A stretch of DNA of 59,488 bases from Methanofollis fontis. GTDB taxonomy: Archaea > Halobacteriota > Methanomicrobia > Methanomicrobiales > Methanofollaceae. The translations under genes and the position numbers were made by a program. Below the pieces are notes generated by a model. The model was not told the origin of the DNA. It searched no databases and saw only the letters and a list, made by a program, of their open reading frames with translations. Of this stretch, positions 51,706 through 59,488 are shown piece by piece. The DNA lies in the NCBI RefSeq assembly GCF_004297185.1, contig NZ_PGCL01000007.1, positions 1-59,488 of the forward strand. Reading direction: 5' to 3'. Position 1 is the first letter of the stretch; each line of letters begins with the position of its first letter.

Positions 51706-52134
51706 CTATTCTCCGATGATTGCGGTGAGGGTGATGGTGAAGGTGAGATCCTTTCCGGCCAGGGGGTGGTTGGCGTCCACGACTACGTGCCGCCGGTCGA
51801 CCTTCCGGATCGTCACAAGGGACTGTTTTCCGTCTTTCAGGCTGATGCGTGCGACCCCGCCGGGAACCGGTTCTTCGGGGAGGTTCAGTTCGCTCCGTTT
51901 CAGCCTGAAGATCAGCCTCCTCCTGTACGGTCCGTAGGCCAATTTTGCAGGAAGCACCACACTTTTTGTCTCGCCCGGGGCCATGCCGTCGAGCGCCCCT
52001 TCAAAGGCGGGGTTGACCTTCCCCTCCCCGATCACCACCTCCTGCGGCTCTTCGACCTGATCGAAGATGGTGCCGTCGTCCAGGCGGCCGATATAGGTGA
52101 CGAGAACGGTATCCCCCCATGCTGCATGGCGCAT
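51706..52134 (-). CDS. FKBP-type peptidyl-prolyl isomerase (SlyD-like, short)
   Basis: The 142-residue cytosolic protein has VLVTYIGRLDDGTIFDQ (near 10-26), PQEVVIGEGKVNPAFEGALDGMAPGE (near 30-55) and the C-terminal VVDANHPLAGKDLTFTITL. The insertion between these is the IF chaperone domain seen in archaeal FKBPs. Family activity is cis-trans isomerisation of prolyl bonds and folding assistance. Confidence 0.92.
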   Translation of the reverse strand: MRHAAWGDTVLVTYIGRLDDGTIFDQVEEPQEVVIGEGKVNPAFEGALDGMAPGETKSVVLPAKLAYGPYRRRLIFRLKRSELNLPEEPVPGGVARISLKDGKQSLVTIRKVDRRHVVVDANHPLAGKDLTFTITLTAIIGE

Positions 52135-52191
52135 GGGATCCGCGTGCGCCGGGAGGGGTATTAAAGGTTGTATGGGGTGATTCCCCTCTCC

Positions 52192-52689
52192 TCAGAGGCG
52201 GACGAGGCGCACCTCTCTCCTCTCTGTCTCGAGGAGGGCGACCGTCGGCGTCCCGCTCAGGTATCCGCACGCTTCACCCGGGTTGATCTGGAGGCAGGTC
52301 CCGGACCGACCGATGAGGGGACGATGGGAGTGGCCTGAAACGATGGCGTCATATCCTCCCTCCTCGAGGAGGACGTTGTGGAGGGCGGTATCATGGCCAT
52401 GGACCAGTCCGATGCGCATGGACCCGATCTCCACCTCTGCAGAATCGCCTCGCAGATCGATATTCTCCATCTCTGCAGCCGTTCGCATCAGGTGGTCCCG
52501 ATCGCCGTCATTGTTACCGAACACCCCGATCAGAGGGGTGTTCAGGCGACCGAACTCTTTCAGGGCAAAGGGGGAGATGAAATCACCTGCATGGAGATTG
52601 AGGGCGGTGCCCTCCCGGTTGAACACGCCGATCGCCTCTCTAATCAGGGGGATGTTGTCGTGGGTGTCTGCAATGATGCCGACGAGCAT
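52192..52689 (-). CDS. metallophosphoesterase, YfcE/MJ0936 family
   Basis: The 165-residue phosphodiesterase carries the family metal motifs in order: IADTHDN (7-13), HAGDF near residues 34-38, GNND near 58, and VHGHD and SGHSHRP. The length and lack of extra domains place it with the small archaeal YfcE-like phosphodiesterases. The natural substrate is not known. Confidence 0.92.
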   Translation of the reverse strand: MLVGIIADTHDNIPLIREAIGVFNREGTALNLHAGDFISPFALKEFGRLNTPLIGVFGNNDGDRDHLMRTAAEMENIDLRGDSAEVEIGSMRIGLVHGHDTALHNVLLEEGGYDAIVSGHSHRPLIGRSGTCLQINPGEACGYLSGTPTVALLETERREVRLVRL

Positions 52690-52784
52690 ACATCTGCCTC
52701 TGCACCGGTGGCAAAGAGGCTTTGCCCGGTCACCTGCAAATGAAAAAAATTATCAATAATGGAAGGAAACTTCTTTCTAATAAT

Positions 52785-53804
52785 ATGCGGACACCCGACC
52801 ACACCCCCCCGACAGGCATGCCTGCCCGCCCAGAGCCCGATCAGGCGGTCATTGACGCCATCGGCGATGGCATCTGTATCATTGATGGGGGCGGGCGGGT
52901 GGCGCGGATCAATGCCGCCATGGAATCCCTCTTCTCTGTGGAGCGGAACCATGCGGGAGGGATGCCGACGTCGCACTTTTTCAGGGAATATCTCCTGCCC
53001 GCCCTTGTCTCTCCGGCAGGGGTTCCCCCTGATCTCCTTGCATCAGATGAAGTGTTTGAAATGTGCGTCGATTCCGGGGATGACGGGCATATCTGGCTTG
53101 AATATTCGGTTTCATCTCTCCCCCATGCCGCGGGGAGAATTGCTCTTTTCCGGAGGATCACGCGCTGGAAGGCGGCGGAGGAGCATCTGCGCCTCAGTGA
53201 GGAGCGATACCGCCTGATCTTCAACAGGAGTTATGACGCCATCCTGGTGTTCACACTCTCTGCCGATGGGCTTCCTGACCGGTTCGTTGAGGTCAATGAG
53301 GCTGCCTGCCTGCGGTTTGGCTATTCCCGGGAGGATGTGCTCTCTCTTTCGCCGCTCAGTCTCGTCCCCCCTGATCGTATGGGGCATCTTCTCGCTGTCA
53401 TGAAGGGTCTGCTCCATGATCGCTCCGCCCTCTACAAATCGGCCCAGATCGCGGCCGATGGGCGGATCATCCCGGTTGAGATCAGTTCCCATCTTGTTCA
53501 CATGGGTGACTATCCTGTTGTTATCTCAATATCCCGGGACATCTCTGAGCGCCAGCGGATCGATGACCTGAAGAGGCGTGCGTTCAACCAGATCGATGCA
53601 AACATCGAACAGTTTGCCACACTTGGCGATCATATCAGGAATCCGCTGGCGGTGATCGTGGGGTTATCCTCGCTGGAGGAAACGCCGTCATCGGTGCGAA
53701 TCCTGGAGGCGGCAGAGCGGATCGACGCCCTTGTGGATGAACTGGACCGCGGCTGGATCCATTCGGAGAATGTCAGGCAGTTCCTCAGAAAACACTGTGG
53801 CTGA
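52785..53804 (+). CDS. PAS-domain sensor protein with orphan H-box-like C-terminus
   Basis: Two PAS domains are seen: the first at about residues 20-115 (AIGDGICIIDGGGRVARINAA) and the second at about 140-260 (RYRLIFNRSYDAILVFTL, VNEAACLRFGYSREDVLSLS, ISRDISERQRIDDL). The end holds a helical segment FATLGDHIRNPLAVIVGL resembling a histidine kinase dimerisation box, but there is no HATPase domain before the stop. The protein is cytosolic. Upstream ATG at 52740 and TTG at 52722 are alternatives. It is probably a sensor partner rather than a kinase. Confidence 0.82.
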   Translation: MRTPDHTPPTGMPARPEPDQAVIDAIGDGICIIDGGGRVARINAAMESLFSVERNHAGGMPTSHFFREYLLPALVSPAGVPPDLLASDEVFEMCVDSGDDGHIWLEYSVSSLPHAAGRIALFRRITRWKAAEEHLRLSEERYRLIFNRSYDAILVFTLSADGLPDRFVEVNEAACLRFGYSREDVLSLSPLSLVPPDRMGHLLAVMKGLLHDRSALYKSAQIAADGRIIPVEISSHLVHMGDYPVVISISRDISERQRIDDLKRRAFNQIDANIEQFATLGDHIRNPLAVIVGLSSLEETPSSVRILEAAERIDALVDELDRGWIHSENVRQFLRKHCG

Positions 53805-53893
53805 GGGCGCCTCCCTGGTTGAACGGATCTGATTAATTGATATTGGATTTCTTTTCCCTCTCCGGCCTTCCGGTGCGCTCCCCGCACAATGGC

Positions 53894-53902
53894 TATATAA
53901 AG
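53894..53902 (+). promoter_or_regulatory. TATA box of the first amino acid ABC operon
   Basis: The text GGCTATATAAAGTACG is a near-ideal archaeal TATA box. Its centre is about 26 bases before the ATG at 53923, so the mRNA should start at or next to the start codon (leaderless). Confidence 0.7.
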
Positions 53903-53922
53903 TACGGGCAGAACAATAGTTT

Positions 53923-54723
53923 ATGAATTCACGTTCTATTGCAATGCTTATTGCGATGGTCATGGTCTGTGCTGTCGCCTTCTGCGGCTGCACTGGCAGT
54001 CCGTCGACCGAAGAACCAACCACTACTGCTGCGCCGGCTGAAACACCTCTGTATGTTGTGGGAATAGACGGCGACTACCCGCCCTACACCTACATCGACG
54101 AGAACGGTGACCCGACCGGTTTTGATGTCGAGTCGATCCAGTGGATCGCCGACGAGATGGGCTTCGAAGTGACGATCCAGCCGATGGCCTGGGACGGGAT
54201 CATCCCCTCGCTGCTGCAGGGCAAGATCGACATGGTCTACTCGGGCATGACGATCACCCCCGAGCGCCTGGAAAAGGTCAGCTTCTCCACGCCCTACTGG
54301 GTTGTCAACCAGTCGGTGGCCGTCCGTGAGGACTCTGAACTGAGCCTCGATGATTTCACGGCCGGGACAGTCGTCACCGGTACCCAGCGCAGCTGCACCG
54401 CCAACGACTGGATCGAGACAAACCTGGTCGAAACCGGCAAGCTCCCTGAGGAGGACCTCAAGCTCTATGACAACATCCAGCTCGCCCTTACCGATCTCCA
54501 GAACAAGCGTGTCGATGCCGTGATGTACGATGTCCCGGTCATCCGCACCTCCATCGAGGGCAAGCCCCTGAAGGTGCTCGGCACCATCCAGACCGATGAG
54601 GAATACGGCGTCGCCATCCGCAAGGAAGACACCGAACTCCTCGCCACCGTCAACGAAGGTCTCGCCAGGCTGATGGCCTCCCCGAAGTGGGATGAGCTCA
54701 AACAGAAGTACGAGATGGAGTAA
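53923..54723 (+). CDS. polar amino acid ABC transporter, substrate-binding lipoprotein 1
   Basis: The 266-residue periplasmic-type (PBP class III, SBP_bac_3) receptor has a signal sequence and a lipobox AFCGC (Cys23), then a Thr-rich linker and the domain beginning YVVGIDGDYPPYTYIDENG. Family motifs GFDVE, MAWDGIIPSLLQGKIDMVYSGMTIT and GVAIRKEDTELL are visible. It is tethered outside the membrane and hands an amino acid to the permease. It is paralogous to the receptor at 57066. The gap to the permease suggests partial uncoupling, for extra receptor. Confidence 0.92.
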   Translation: MNSRSIAMLIAMVMVCAVAFCGCTGSPSTEEPTTTAAPAETPLYVVGIDGDYPPYTYIDENGDPTGFDVESIQWIADEMGFEVTIQPMAWDGIIPSLLQGKIDMVYSGMTITPERLEKVSFSTPYWVVNQSVAVREDSELSLDDFTAGTVVTGTQRSCTANDWIETNLVETGKLPEEDLKLYDNIQLALTDLQNKRVDAVMYDVPVIRTSIEGKPLKVLGTIQTDEEYGVAIRKEDTELLATVNEGLARLMASPKWDELKQKYEME

Positions 54724-54840
54724 TCCCGGAGGGGGATTCCCCTCTATCTTTTATTATCATGGTGCCCAACCTATATCCGACGTGAATCCTCCCGACAGCA
54801 CCAGGATGCCGGCTCCTGCCCCCAGATGTGGTGAGGCCGG

Positions 54841-55518
54841 GTGACGGATACGCTTTCTCTTGTTCTTGCAGCGGTCCCCTACATGCTCTCCGGTGTAGTG
54901 GTCACCCTCGGTCTGGTAATCGCCTCACTCGCCCTCGGGCTGCTGATGGGGGTTCCGATGGCTGTCGGTCAGGTCTACGGGCCGCGGCCCCTGCGGTGGC
55001 TGATTGCGGTCTATGTCTGGATCTTCCGCGGCCTGCCGAACCTGGTGCTGCTGTTTCTCTTCTTCTTCGGGATCTATCCGATCTTTGGTGTCGAGGTCCC
55101 CCCGTTTCTGGTGGCGATCACGGTGCTCGGGCTGCGGTCGGGCGCCTACCAGTCGCAGATCTTTCGGGGTGCGATCCAGGCGATCGGCGAAGGCCAGATG
55201 ACGGCGGCGCGATCCCTCGGGATGAGCACCGGGCAGGCGATCCGGAGCATCATCCTGCCGCAGGCAATACGCATCGCCCTGCCGGGATGGTCGAATGAGT
55301 ATCCGATCCTGCTCACCGACTCGGCGATCTGCTACGCGATCGGGGTGATGGAGATCCTGACGCGCGCGAACCAGATCGTTTCAAGGACGGCAGAACCGAT
55401 GACGATCTATCTCGTTGCCGCCGTGATCTTCATCCTGCTGAACTATGGCGGCATCCGGGTGTTCTCGCGCCTGGAAAAGCGGATCAGCATACCAGGATTC
55501 GGAAAGGGAGCTCTGTAG
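54841..55518 (+). CDS. polar amino acid ABC transporter permease 1
   Basis: The 225-residue HisM/GlnP-type inner membrane protein starts at GTG and has about five hydrophobic segments. The EAA motif that docks the ATPase is at about residues 135-165 (MTAARSLGMSTGQAIRSIILPQ). It is a close paralogue of the permease at 58188, with a nearly identical nucleotide block around 55147-55220. Confidence 0.92.
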   Translation: MTDTLSLVLAAVPYMLSGVVVTLGLVIASLALGLLMGVPMAVGQVYGPRPLRWLIAVYVWIFRGLPNLVLLFLFFFGIYPIFGVEVPPFLVAITVLGLRSGAYQSQIFRGAIQAIGEGQMTAARSLGMSTGQAIRSIILPQAIRIALPGWSNEYPILLTDSAICYAIGVMEILTRANQIVSRTAEPMTIYLVAAVIFILLNYGGIRVFSRLEKRISIPGFGKGAL

Positions 55519-55522
55519 CCAT

Positions 55523-56284
55523 ATGGAAAACGGCGACTATATCCTGCGAGTGGAGGACATCCACAAACGCTACGGTGACCGCGAGGTGCTGCGCGGCGTC
55601 TCGTTCAATGTTCGGAAGGGCGAGACAAAGGTGTTCATCGGCCCATCCGGGACCGGGAAGAGCACGCTTCTGCGCTGCATCAACCAGCTGACCCCGCCCG
55701 ACCAGGGTCGGGTGTTCCTGCATGACGAGGAGGTGACGAACTCGGGTTCCCGGATCAACGCCTATCGTCAGCGGATGGGGATGGTGTTCCAGAACTTCTA
55801 CCTCTTCGACCACCTGACGGCATTGCGGAACGTGGAGATCGCCCTTTTGAAGGTGAAGCGGATGGAAGCGAAGGCGGCGCGGGAAAAGGCGCTCTTCGAA
55901 CTCCGTCGTGTGGGGATGGAGGACTGGGCCGACAACTATCCTGCCGAACTCTCGGGTGGTCAGGCGCAGCGGGTCTCGATCGCCCGTGCGCTTGCGATGG
56001 ACCCGGACGTGATCCTCTTCGACGAACCCACCTCGGCGCTGGACCCGGAACTGACCCGGGAGGTGATCGAGGTGATGAAGAACCTCTCTCGAGACGGCAT
56101 GACGATGCTCGTGGTCACCCATGAGATGGGGTTCGCCCTCTCGGCAGCGAGCGAGATCCTGTTCATGGAGCACGGGCGGATCGTCGAGCAGGGGTCGCCG
56201 GCCGAGGTCAGGTCGGGCAGCGGCTTCGAGCGCACCCGTGCATTTGTCGGAAAACTCGGGGATTCTGGAATGAGCAATGAGTGA
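55523..56284 (+). CDS. polar amino acid ABC transporter ATP-binding protein 1
   Basis: The 253-residue ATPase has the Walker [10 protein letters not shown] near 37-45, the signature LSGGQAQRV near residue 145, Walker B VILFDEP and the switch His in VVTHEMG. The start at [12 protein letters not shown] was chosen over a longer frame inside the permease. Its coding bases from 55530 to 56145 are identical to those of the second copy at 58873-59488. It overlaps the second permease by 8 bases. Confidence 0.95.
   Translation: MENGDYILRVEDIHKRYGDREVLRGVSFNVRKGETKVFIGPSGTGKSTLLRCINQLTPPDQGRVFLHDEEVTNSGSRINAYRQRMGMVFQNFYLFDHLTALRNVEIALLKVKRMEAKAAREKALFELRRVGMEDWADNYPAELSGGQAQRVSIARALAMDPDVILFDEPTSALDPELTREVIEVMKNLSRDGMTMLVVTHEMGFALSAASEILFMEHGRIVEQGSPAEVRSGSGFERTRAFVGKLGDSGMSNE
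55530..56145 (+). repeat. 616-bp identical duplication, copy 1 (ATPase gene)
   Basis: This stretch is base-for-base the same, as read by eye, as 58873-59488, a shift of 3343 bases. Identity begins at the fourth codon of the ATPase and runs to the window edge, so the true length is at least 616 bases. Confidence 0.9.
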
Positions 56285-56942
56285 AGCGGATTTTTTCCTG
56301 GATGTCCTCCTCCCCGCCCTCTCGAAGGGGGCGCTTATCTCGGTCGAGATGATCGCCCTTGCCGCACCCTTCGGACTCCTCGCGGGGATTGCCATCGCCA
56401 CCGGGCGCACCTACGGCGGGTGGGGGATCATGCAGGTCTGCCGCTGGTACGTGATCCTGATCAAGGGCTGCCCGCTCCTGCTGTTGCTCTTCATCATCTA
56501 TTATGGTCTGCCGTCCCTCGGGATCGTCTTCGAACCATTCGTGGCGGCGGTGATCGGGTTCATCCTCTGCAACGGCGCCTACAACTCCGAATATATCAGG
56601 GGCGCCATGCTCTCGGTGAAGGAGGGGCAGATGACGGCCGCCGAGGCGCTCGGGATGAGCCGCGCCCAGGCGATCCGCTATATCATCCTGCCGCAGGCGC
56701 TCAGGCGTGCCATCCCAGGGATTTCGAATGAGTTCATCTACCTGATCAAGTACTCCTCCCTCGCCTACATGATCACGGTGATCGAGCTCACCGGCGCCGG
56801 CAAGATTGTCGCTGCCAAGTACTTTGCCTATTTCGAGACCTTTGCAGTGGTGGGGATCTTCTATCTGGTGCTGGTGAGTCTTGCCACACTCGCCCTCGGG
56901 TATCTGGAGCGGAGGCTTGCCGTCCCCGGGCTGATGTCGTAA
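56277..56942 (+). CDS. polar amino acid ABC transporter permease 2 of system 1
   Basis: The 221-residue permease is of the same family (EAA motif MTAAEALGMSRAQAIRYIILPQ, about residues 119-140) but belongs to a different branch from the other two permeases in the window, judging by its N-terminus (FLDVLLPALSKGALISVEMI). It completes a heterodimeric channel for system 1. It starts inside the end of the ATPase gene. Confidence 0.92.
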   Translation: MSEADFFLDVLLPALSKGALISVEMIALAAPFGLLAGIAIATGRTYGGWGIMQVCRWYVILIKGCPLLLLLFIIYYGLPSLGIVFEPFVAAVIGFILCNGAYNSEYIRGAMLSVKEGQMTAAEALGMSRAQAIRYIILPQALRRAIPGISNEFIYLIKYSSLAYMITVIELTGAGKIVAAKYFAYFETFAVVGIFYLVLVSLATLALGYLERRLAVPGLMS

Positions 56943-56962
56943 GAGGCGGTGTCCGGCGACGG

Positions 56963-56970
56963 AATATATC
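56963..56970 (+). promoter_or_regulatory. possible TATA box of the second ABC operon
   Basis: AATATATC lies 20 bases after the permease stop. A start near 56992 would give a leader of about 70 bases to the ATG at 57066. An independent promoter fits the presence of a second receptor gene. Confidence 0.35.
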
Positions 56971-57065
56971 TCTATTGTTTAACTCATTATAATCCTATAG
57001 TGATGTCCGATTTTATGTCCCTCCTCGGGTATTGCGCCCGTCACACACCGATTCATAAAAATTAA

Positions 57066-57896
57066 ATGAACCTCCTGCCAAACTCATCACGAATGCATTC
57101 CAAGATTGGTGGTGCCCTGCTGGTCCTCGTTCTTGCATGTGCAGTCTGTCTTGCAGGCTGTACCGGGAGCGAGGGTTCAGAGACTCAGGGTCCAGAGAAC
57201 AGCGGCGTTACCGAAACGCCGGTGTATGTGGTCGGTGTCGACGGCGAATATCCTCCCTATTCCTACATCCAGAAGGACGGGAGCATCACCGGGCTTGATG
57301 TCGAGTCGATCCAGTGGATCGCCGAACAGAAGGGCTTTGAAGTGACGATCCAGCCGATGGCATGGGACGGGATCATCCCGGCACTCCAGCAGGGCAAGAT
57401 CGACATGGTCTACTCAGGCATGACGATCACCCCGGAGCGGCAGGAGCAGGTGAACTTTTCCATCCCCTACCTGACGATCAACCAGTCGTTTGCCGTCCAT
57501 GACGACTCGTCTGTCACGATGGACGACATCATGGCCGGGAAGGTCGTGATCGGTGCCCAGCGCGGGACCACCGGCGCCTTCTGGGTCGAGGAGAACCTGA
57601 TCGCCAACGGCACGATGCCCAAGGAGAACCTGAAACTCTATGACAGCTTCCCGCTTGTCATCACTGATCTCCAGAACCAGCGGATCGATGCCTCGGTCTA
57701 TGACCGCCCGCCGCACATGAAGGCGATCGAGGGCAAACCGCTCCACATCGTCGGTGAGATCTACACTGGAGAGGAGTACGGCGTCGCCATCCGCAAGGAG
57801 GACACCGGGCTGCTCATCACGGTCAACGAAGGGCTTGCCGAACTGATGGCATCCCCGAAATGGCAGGAACTCCTGACCAAGTACGAGATGGACTAG
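57066..57896 (+). CDS. polar amino acid ABC transporter, substrate-binding lipoprotein 2
   Basis: The 276-residue receptor has a signal sequence with a classic lipobox LAGC (Cys32), a short linker and the SBP_bac_3 domain from YVVGVDGEYPPYSYIQKDG. It is a paralogue of receptor 1 over the whole domain, sharing MAWDGIIP and GKIDMVYSGMTITPER text. The second ATG at 57093 is also possible and still leaves a signal peptide. Ligand preference could differ, since the binding-site flanks diverge (for example YDRPPHMKAIEG against YDVPVIRTSIEG). Confidence 0.92.
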   Translation: MNLLPNSSRMHSKIGGALLVLVLACAVCLAGCTGSEGSETQGPENSGVTETPVYVVGVDGEYPPYSYIQKDGSITGLDVESIQWIAEQKGFEVTIQPMAWDGIIPALQQGKIDMVYSGMTITPERQEQVNFSIPYLTINQSFAVHDDSSVTMDDIMAGKVVIGAQRGTTGAFWVEENLIANGTMPKENLKLYDSFPLVITDLQNQRIDASVYDRPPHMKAIEGKPLHIVGEIYTGEEYGVAIRKEDTGLLITVNEGLAELMASPKWQELLTKYEMD

Positions 57897-58187
57897 GCGG
57901 CCGAACCGGCTTGCCGATCCCTTTTTTTAGTGTTCAGGTGATGGGTGCCTGTCAGGGCTGCTGTCGATCATCCTTCTCATGCATTGAAGATGTTCCGGGA
58001 GTGAAACCCTCCATGCGAAACGGGGCCACATTGGGCCGGATGCGCGGTCTGTCACCCGTTAAGGTCGCAATTTCCCCTCGCCCCGGATAAATCCCAAACC
58101 TTTTCTAAAATGCCGCAATAATATGAGTATTTGAAAACTGCCCTTTGAAGGCGCCGAATGTCGCCCGGGCGGTTGAAAGGGAAAAAT
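57897..58187. other. leader region between receptor 2 and permease, with a T-run
   Basis: This 291-base gap holds an oligo-T run at 57922-57928 that could terminate or attenuate transcription after the receptor gene, and an AT-rich stretch (GATAAATCCC, AATAATATGAGTATTTG) near 58086-58135 that may be a second promoter. No gene was recognised. Confidence 0.45.
57922..57928 (+). terminator. oligo-T terminator after receptor 2
   Basis: Seven T in a row follow 25 bases after the stop. As this lies between receptor and permease, it may limit read-through and keep receptor in excess. Confidence 0.5.
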
Positions 58188-58862
58188 ATGGACGTCTTTA
58201 CGATCCTGATGGAATGGTCCCCGTATCTCCTCGAGGGGATCTTTATGACGCTTGCTCTTGTTCTGGCCTCTCTTGGTCTCGGTCTGCTCTTCGGGCTGCC
58301 GATGGCGCTTGGCCAGGTCTATGGGGGCAGATCCCTCCGGAGTGTGATCTCGGTCTATGTCTGGTTTTTCAGAGGTCTGCCTGTCCTCGTCCTGCTTTTC
58401 CTCTTCTTCTTTGGGATATTCCCCTCGATGGACCTTGACCTCTCCCCCTTCATGGTGGCGGTCGTGGTGCTCGGTCTCCGGGGCGCCGCCTACCAGTCGC
58501 AGATCTTTCGGGGTGCGATCCAGGCGATCGGCGAAGGGCAGATGACGGCGGCGCGATCGCTCGGGATGTCCCGCCTGCAGGCGATCCGCTATATCATCCT
58601 GCCGCAGGCGGTGCGGATCGCCCTGCCGGGGTGGTCGAACGAATACCCGACGGTGCTGACCGACACCTCGGTCTGCTATGCGATCGGTGTGGCCGAACTG
58701 CTGACCCGGACGACCCAGATCGTCTCACAGACCTATGTCACGATGCCGATCTACCTGGCGGCGGCGTGCATCTATATCCTGATGAACTATGCGGGCATGC
58801 GGGCGTTGAATCATATCGAAAAACGGATCAGTGTCCCGGGATTCGGACAGGGAGGTGCATAA
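58188..58862 (+). CDS. polar amino acid ABC transporter permease of system 2
   Basis: The start at MDVFTILMEWSPYLLEG follows GAAAGGG and gives 224 residues. It is a paralogue of permease 1 (54841), with the same EAA segment MTAARSLGMSRLQAIRYIILPQ. The N-terminal half differs more. It leads directly, with three bases between, into the second ATPase gene. Confidence 0.92.
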   Translation: MDVFTILMEWSPYLLEGIFMTLALVLASLGLGLLFGLPMALGQVYGGRSLRSVISVYVWFFRGLPVLVLLFLFFFGIFPSMDLDLSPFMVAVVVLGLRGAAYQSQIFRGAIQAIGEGQMTAARSLGMSRLQAIRYIILPQAVRIALPGWSNEYPTVLTDTSVCYAIGVAELLTRTTQIVSQTYVTMPIYLAAACIYILMNYAGMRALNHIEKRISVPGFGQGGA

Positions 58863-58865
58863 CCA

Positions 58866-59488
58866 ATGGAACACGGCGACTATATCCTGCGAGTGGAGGA
58901 CATCCACAAACGCTACGGTGACCGCGAGGTGCTGCGCGGCGTCTCGTTCAATGTTCGGAAGGGCGAGACAAAGGTGTTCATCGGCCCATCCGGGACCGGG
59001 AAGAGCACGCTTCTGCGCTGCATCAACCAGCTGACCCCGCCCGACCAGGGTCGGGTGTTCCTGCATGACGAGGAGGTGACGAACTCGGGTTCCCGGATCA
59101 ACGCCTATCGTCAGCGGATGGGGATGGTGTTCCAGAACTTCTACCTCTTCGACCACCTGACGGCATTGCGGAACGTGGAGATCGCCCTTTTGAAGGTGAA
59201 GCGGATGGAAGCGAAGGCGGCGCGGGAAAAGGCGCTCTTCGAACTCCGTCGTGTGGGGATGGAGGACTGGGCCGACAACTATCCTGCCGAACTCTCGGGT
59301 GGTCAGGCGCAGCGGGTCTCGATCGCCCGTGCGCTTGCGATGGACCCGGACGTGATCCTCTTCGACGAACCCACCTCGGCGCTGGACCCGGAACTGACCC
59401 GGGAGGTGATCGAGGTGATGAAGAACCTCTCTCGAGACGGCATGACGATGCTCGTGGTCACCCATGAGATGGGGTTCGCCCTCTCGGC
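58866..59488 (+). CDS. polar amino acid ABC transporter ATP-binding protein 2 (partial at window end)
   Basis: The gene starts [16 protein letters not shown] and runs off the window. It differs from the first copy only at the third codon (His for Asn) and in the flanking leader. Walker [10 protein letters not shown], signature LSGGQAQRV and Walker B are present; the frame is intact to the edge. The following permease, if any, is not visible. Confidence 0.93.
   Translation, partial: MEHGDYILRVEDIHKRYGDREVLRGVSFNVRKGETKVFIGPSGTGKSTLLRCINQLTPPDQGRVFLHDEEVTNSGSRINAYRQRMGMVFQNFYLFDHLTALRNVEIALLKVKRMEAKAAREKALFELRRVGMEDWADNYPAELSGGQAQRVSIARALAMDPDVILFDEPTSALDPELTREVIEVMKNLSRDGMTMLVVTHEMGFALS
58873..59488 (+). 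repeat. 616-bp identical duplication, copy 2 (ATPase gene)
   Basis: Second copy of the duplicated ATPase stretch, same strand. The flanking permease and receptor genes are clearly related but far from identical, apart from short blocks. Confidence 0.9.

Noticed and set aside
55484-56410. 308-codon minus-strand frame, repeated at 58725-59465
   Set aside because: It is the antisense of the ABC ATPase genes. Its appearance twice simply reflects their sequence identity.

Overview
The window is archaeal and most probably from a moderately high-GC methanogen of the order Methanomicrobiales. The evidence is archaeal-type PEP carboxylase, archaeal RNA polymerase subunits D, N and K, eukaryote-like ribosomal protein L18e, the archaeal alternative mevalonate pathway (isopentenyl phosphate kinase, type 2 IPP isomerase), diphthine and deoxyhypusine synthesis, archaeal pilin N-termini, and TATA boxes with short or absent leaders. 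No methanogenesis gene lies here, so the order is inferred from overall gene content.

Layout. 1-1.7 kb: 5S rRNA and ppcA. 1.8-6.1 kb: three secreted repeat or surface proteins on the minus strand. 6.5-8.0 kb: an M24 peptidase followed by a G/C-rich repeat. 8.0-21.5 kb: one long minus-strand superoperon. It reads tRNA-Ser, rps13, rps4, rps11, rpoD, rpl18e, rpl13, rps9, rpoN, tRNA-Pro, rpoK, eno, rps2, Memo, mvk, ipk, fni, RNase J, idsA, gltX, and so couples translation and transcription genes to isoprenoid lipid precursor synthesis. 21.5-26.7 kb: deoxyhypusine synthase and an operon of five CBS-domain proteins (18 CBS domains by eye). 26.8-29.5 kb: a three-gene Era-like GTPase / OapB-ArvB / OapC-ArvC operon and a KamA-type radical SAM enzyme. 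29.8-33.7 kb: three pilin-like surface proteins. 33.8-37.8 kb: a radical SAM protein and catalytic cis-prenyltransferase, convergent with PolX and a non-catalytic cis-prenyltransferase paralogue. 37.9-45.3 kb: an iron regulator and FeoB, a KaiC-like/GTPase pair, diphthine synthase and smaller conserved genes. 45.3-53.8 kb: hisE, a NusA-like protein, assorted housekeeping enzymes, an ion channel and a PAS protein. A tandem array of 251-bp non-coding repeats sits at 47.9-48.7 kb. 53.9 kb to the end: two tandem polar amino acid ABC transporter operons whose ATPase genes are identical in nucleotide sequence over at least 616 bp.

The observations that most deserve a second look are these. (1) The two cis-prenyltransferase genes carry complementary losses: one has the catalytic Asp motif but no C-terminal RxG, the other has RxG but no catalytic motif. 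This mirrors eukaryotic DHDDS/NgBR. (2) A two-gene module pairs a KaiC-like pseudo-ATPase with a KaiC-like/CvnD-type GTPase fusion. (3) The 251-bp repeat has a degenerate relative of nearly the same period 40 kb away, and both follow the 3' end of a gene in the same orientation. (4) fni and uppS lack any ATG/GTG/TTG start at the expected place and appear to start at ATC (or ATA) and CTG. (5) The ABC ATPase pair looks homogenised by gene conversion.

Start codons were moved from the longest open frame wherever a Shine-Dalgarno motif, signal peptide, ATGA overlap or family N-terminus favoured another codon. All functional calls come from reading the sequence; no database search was run.
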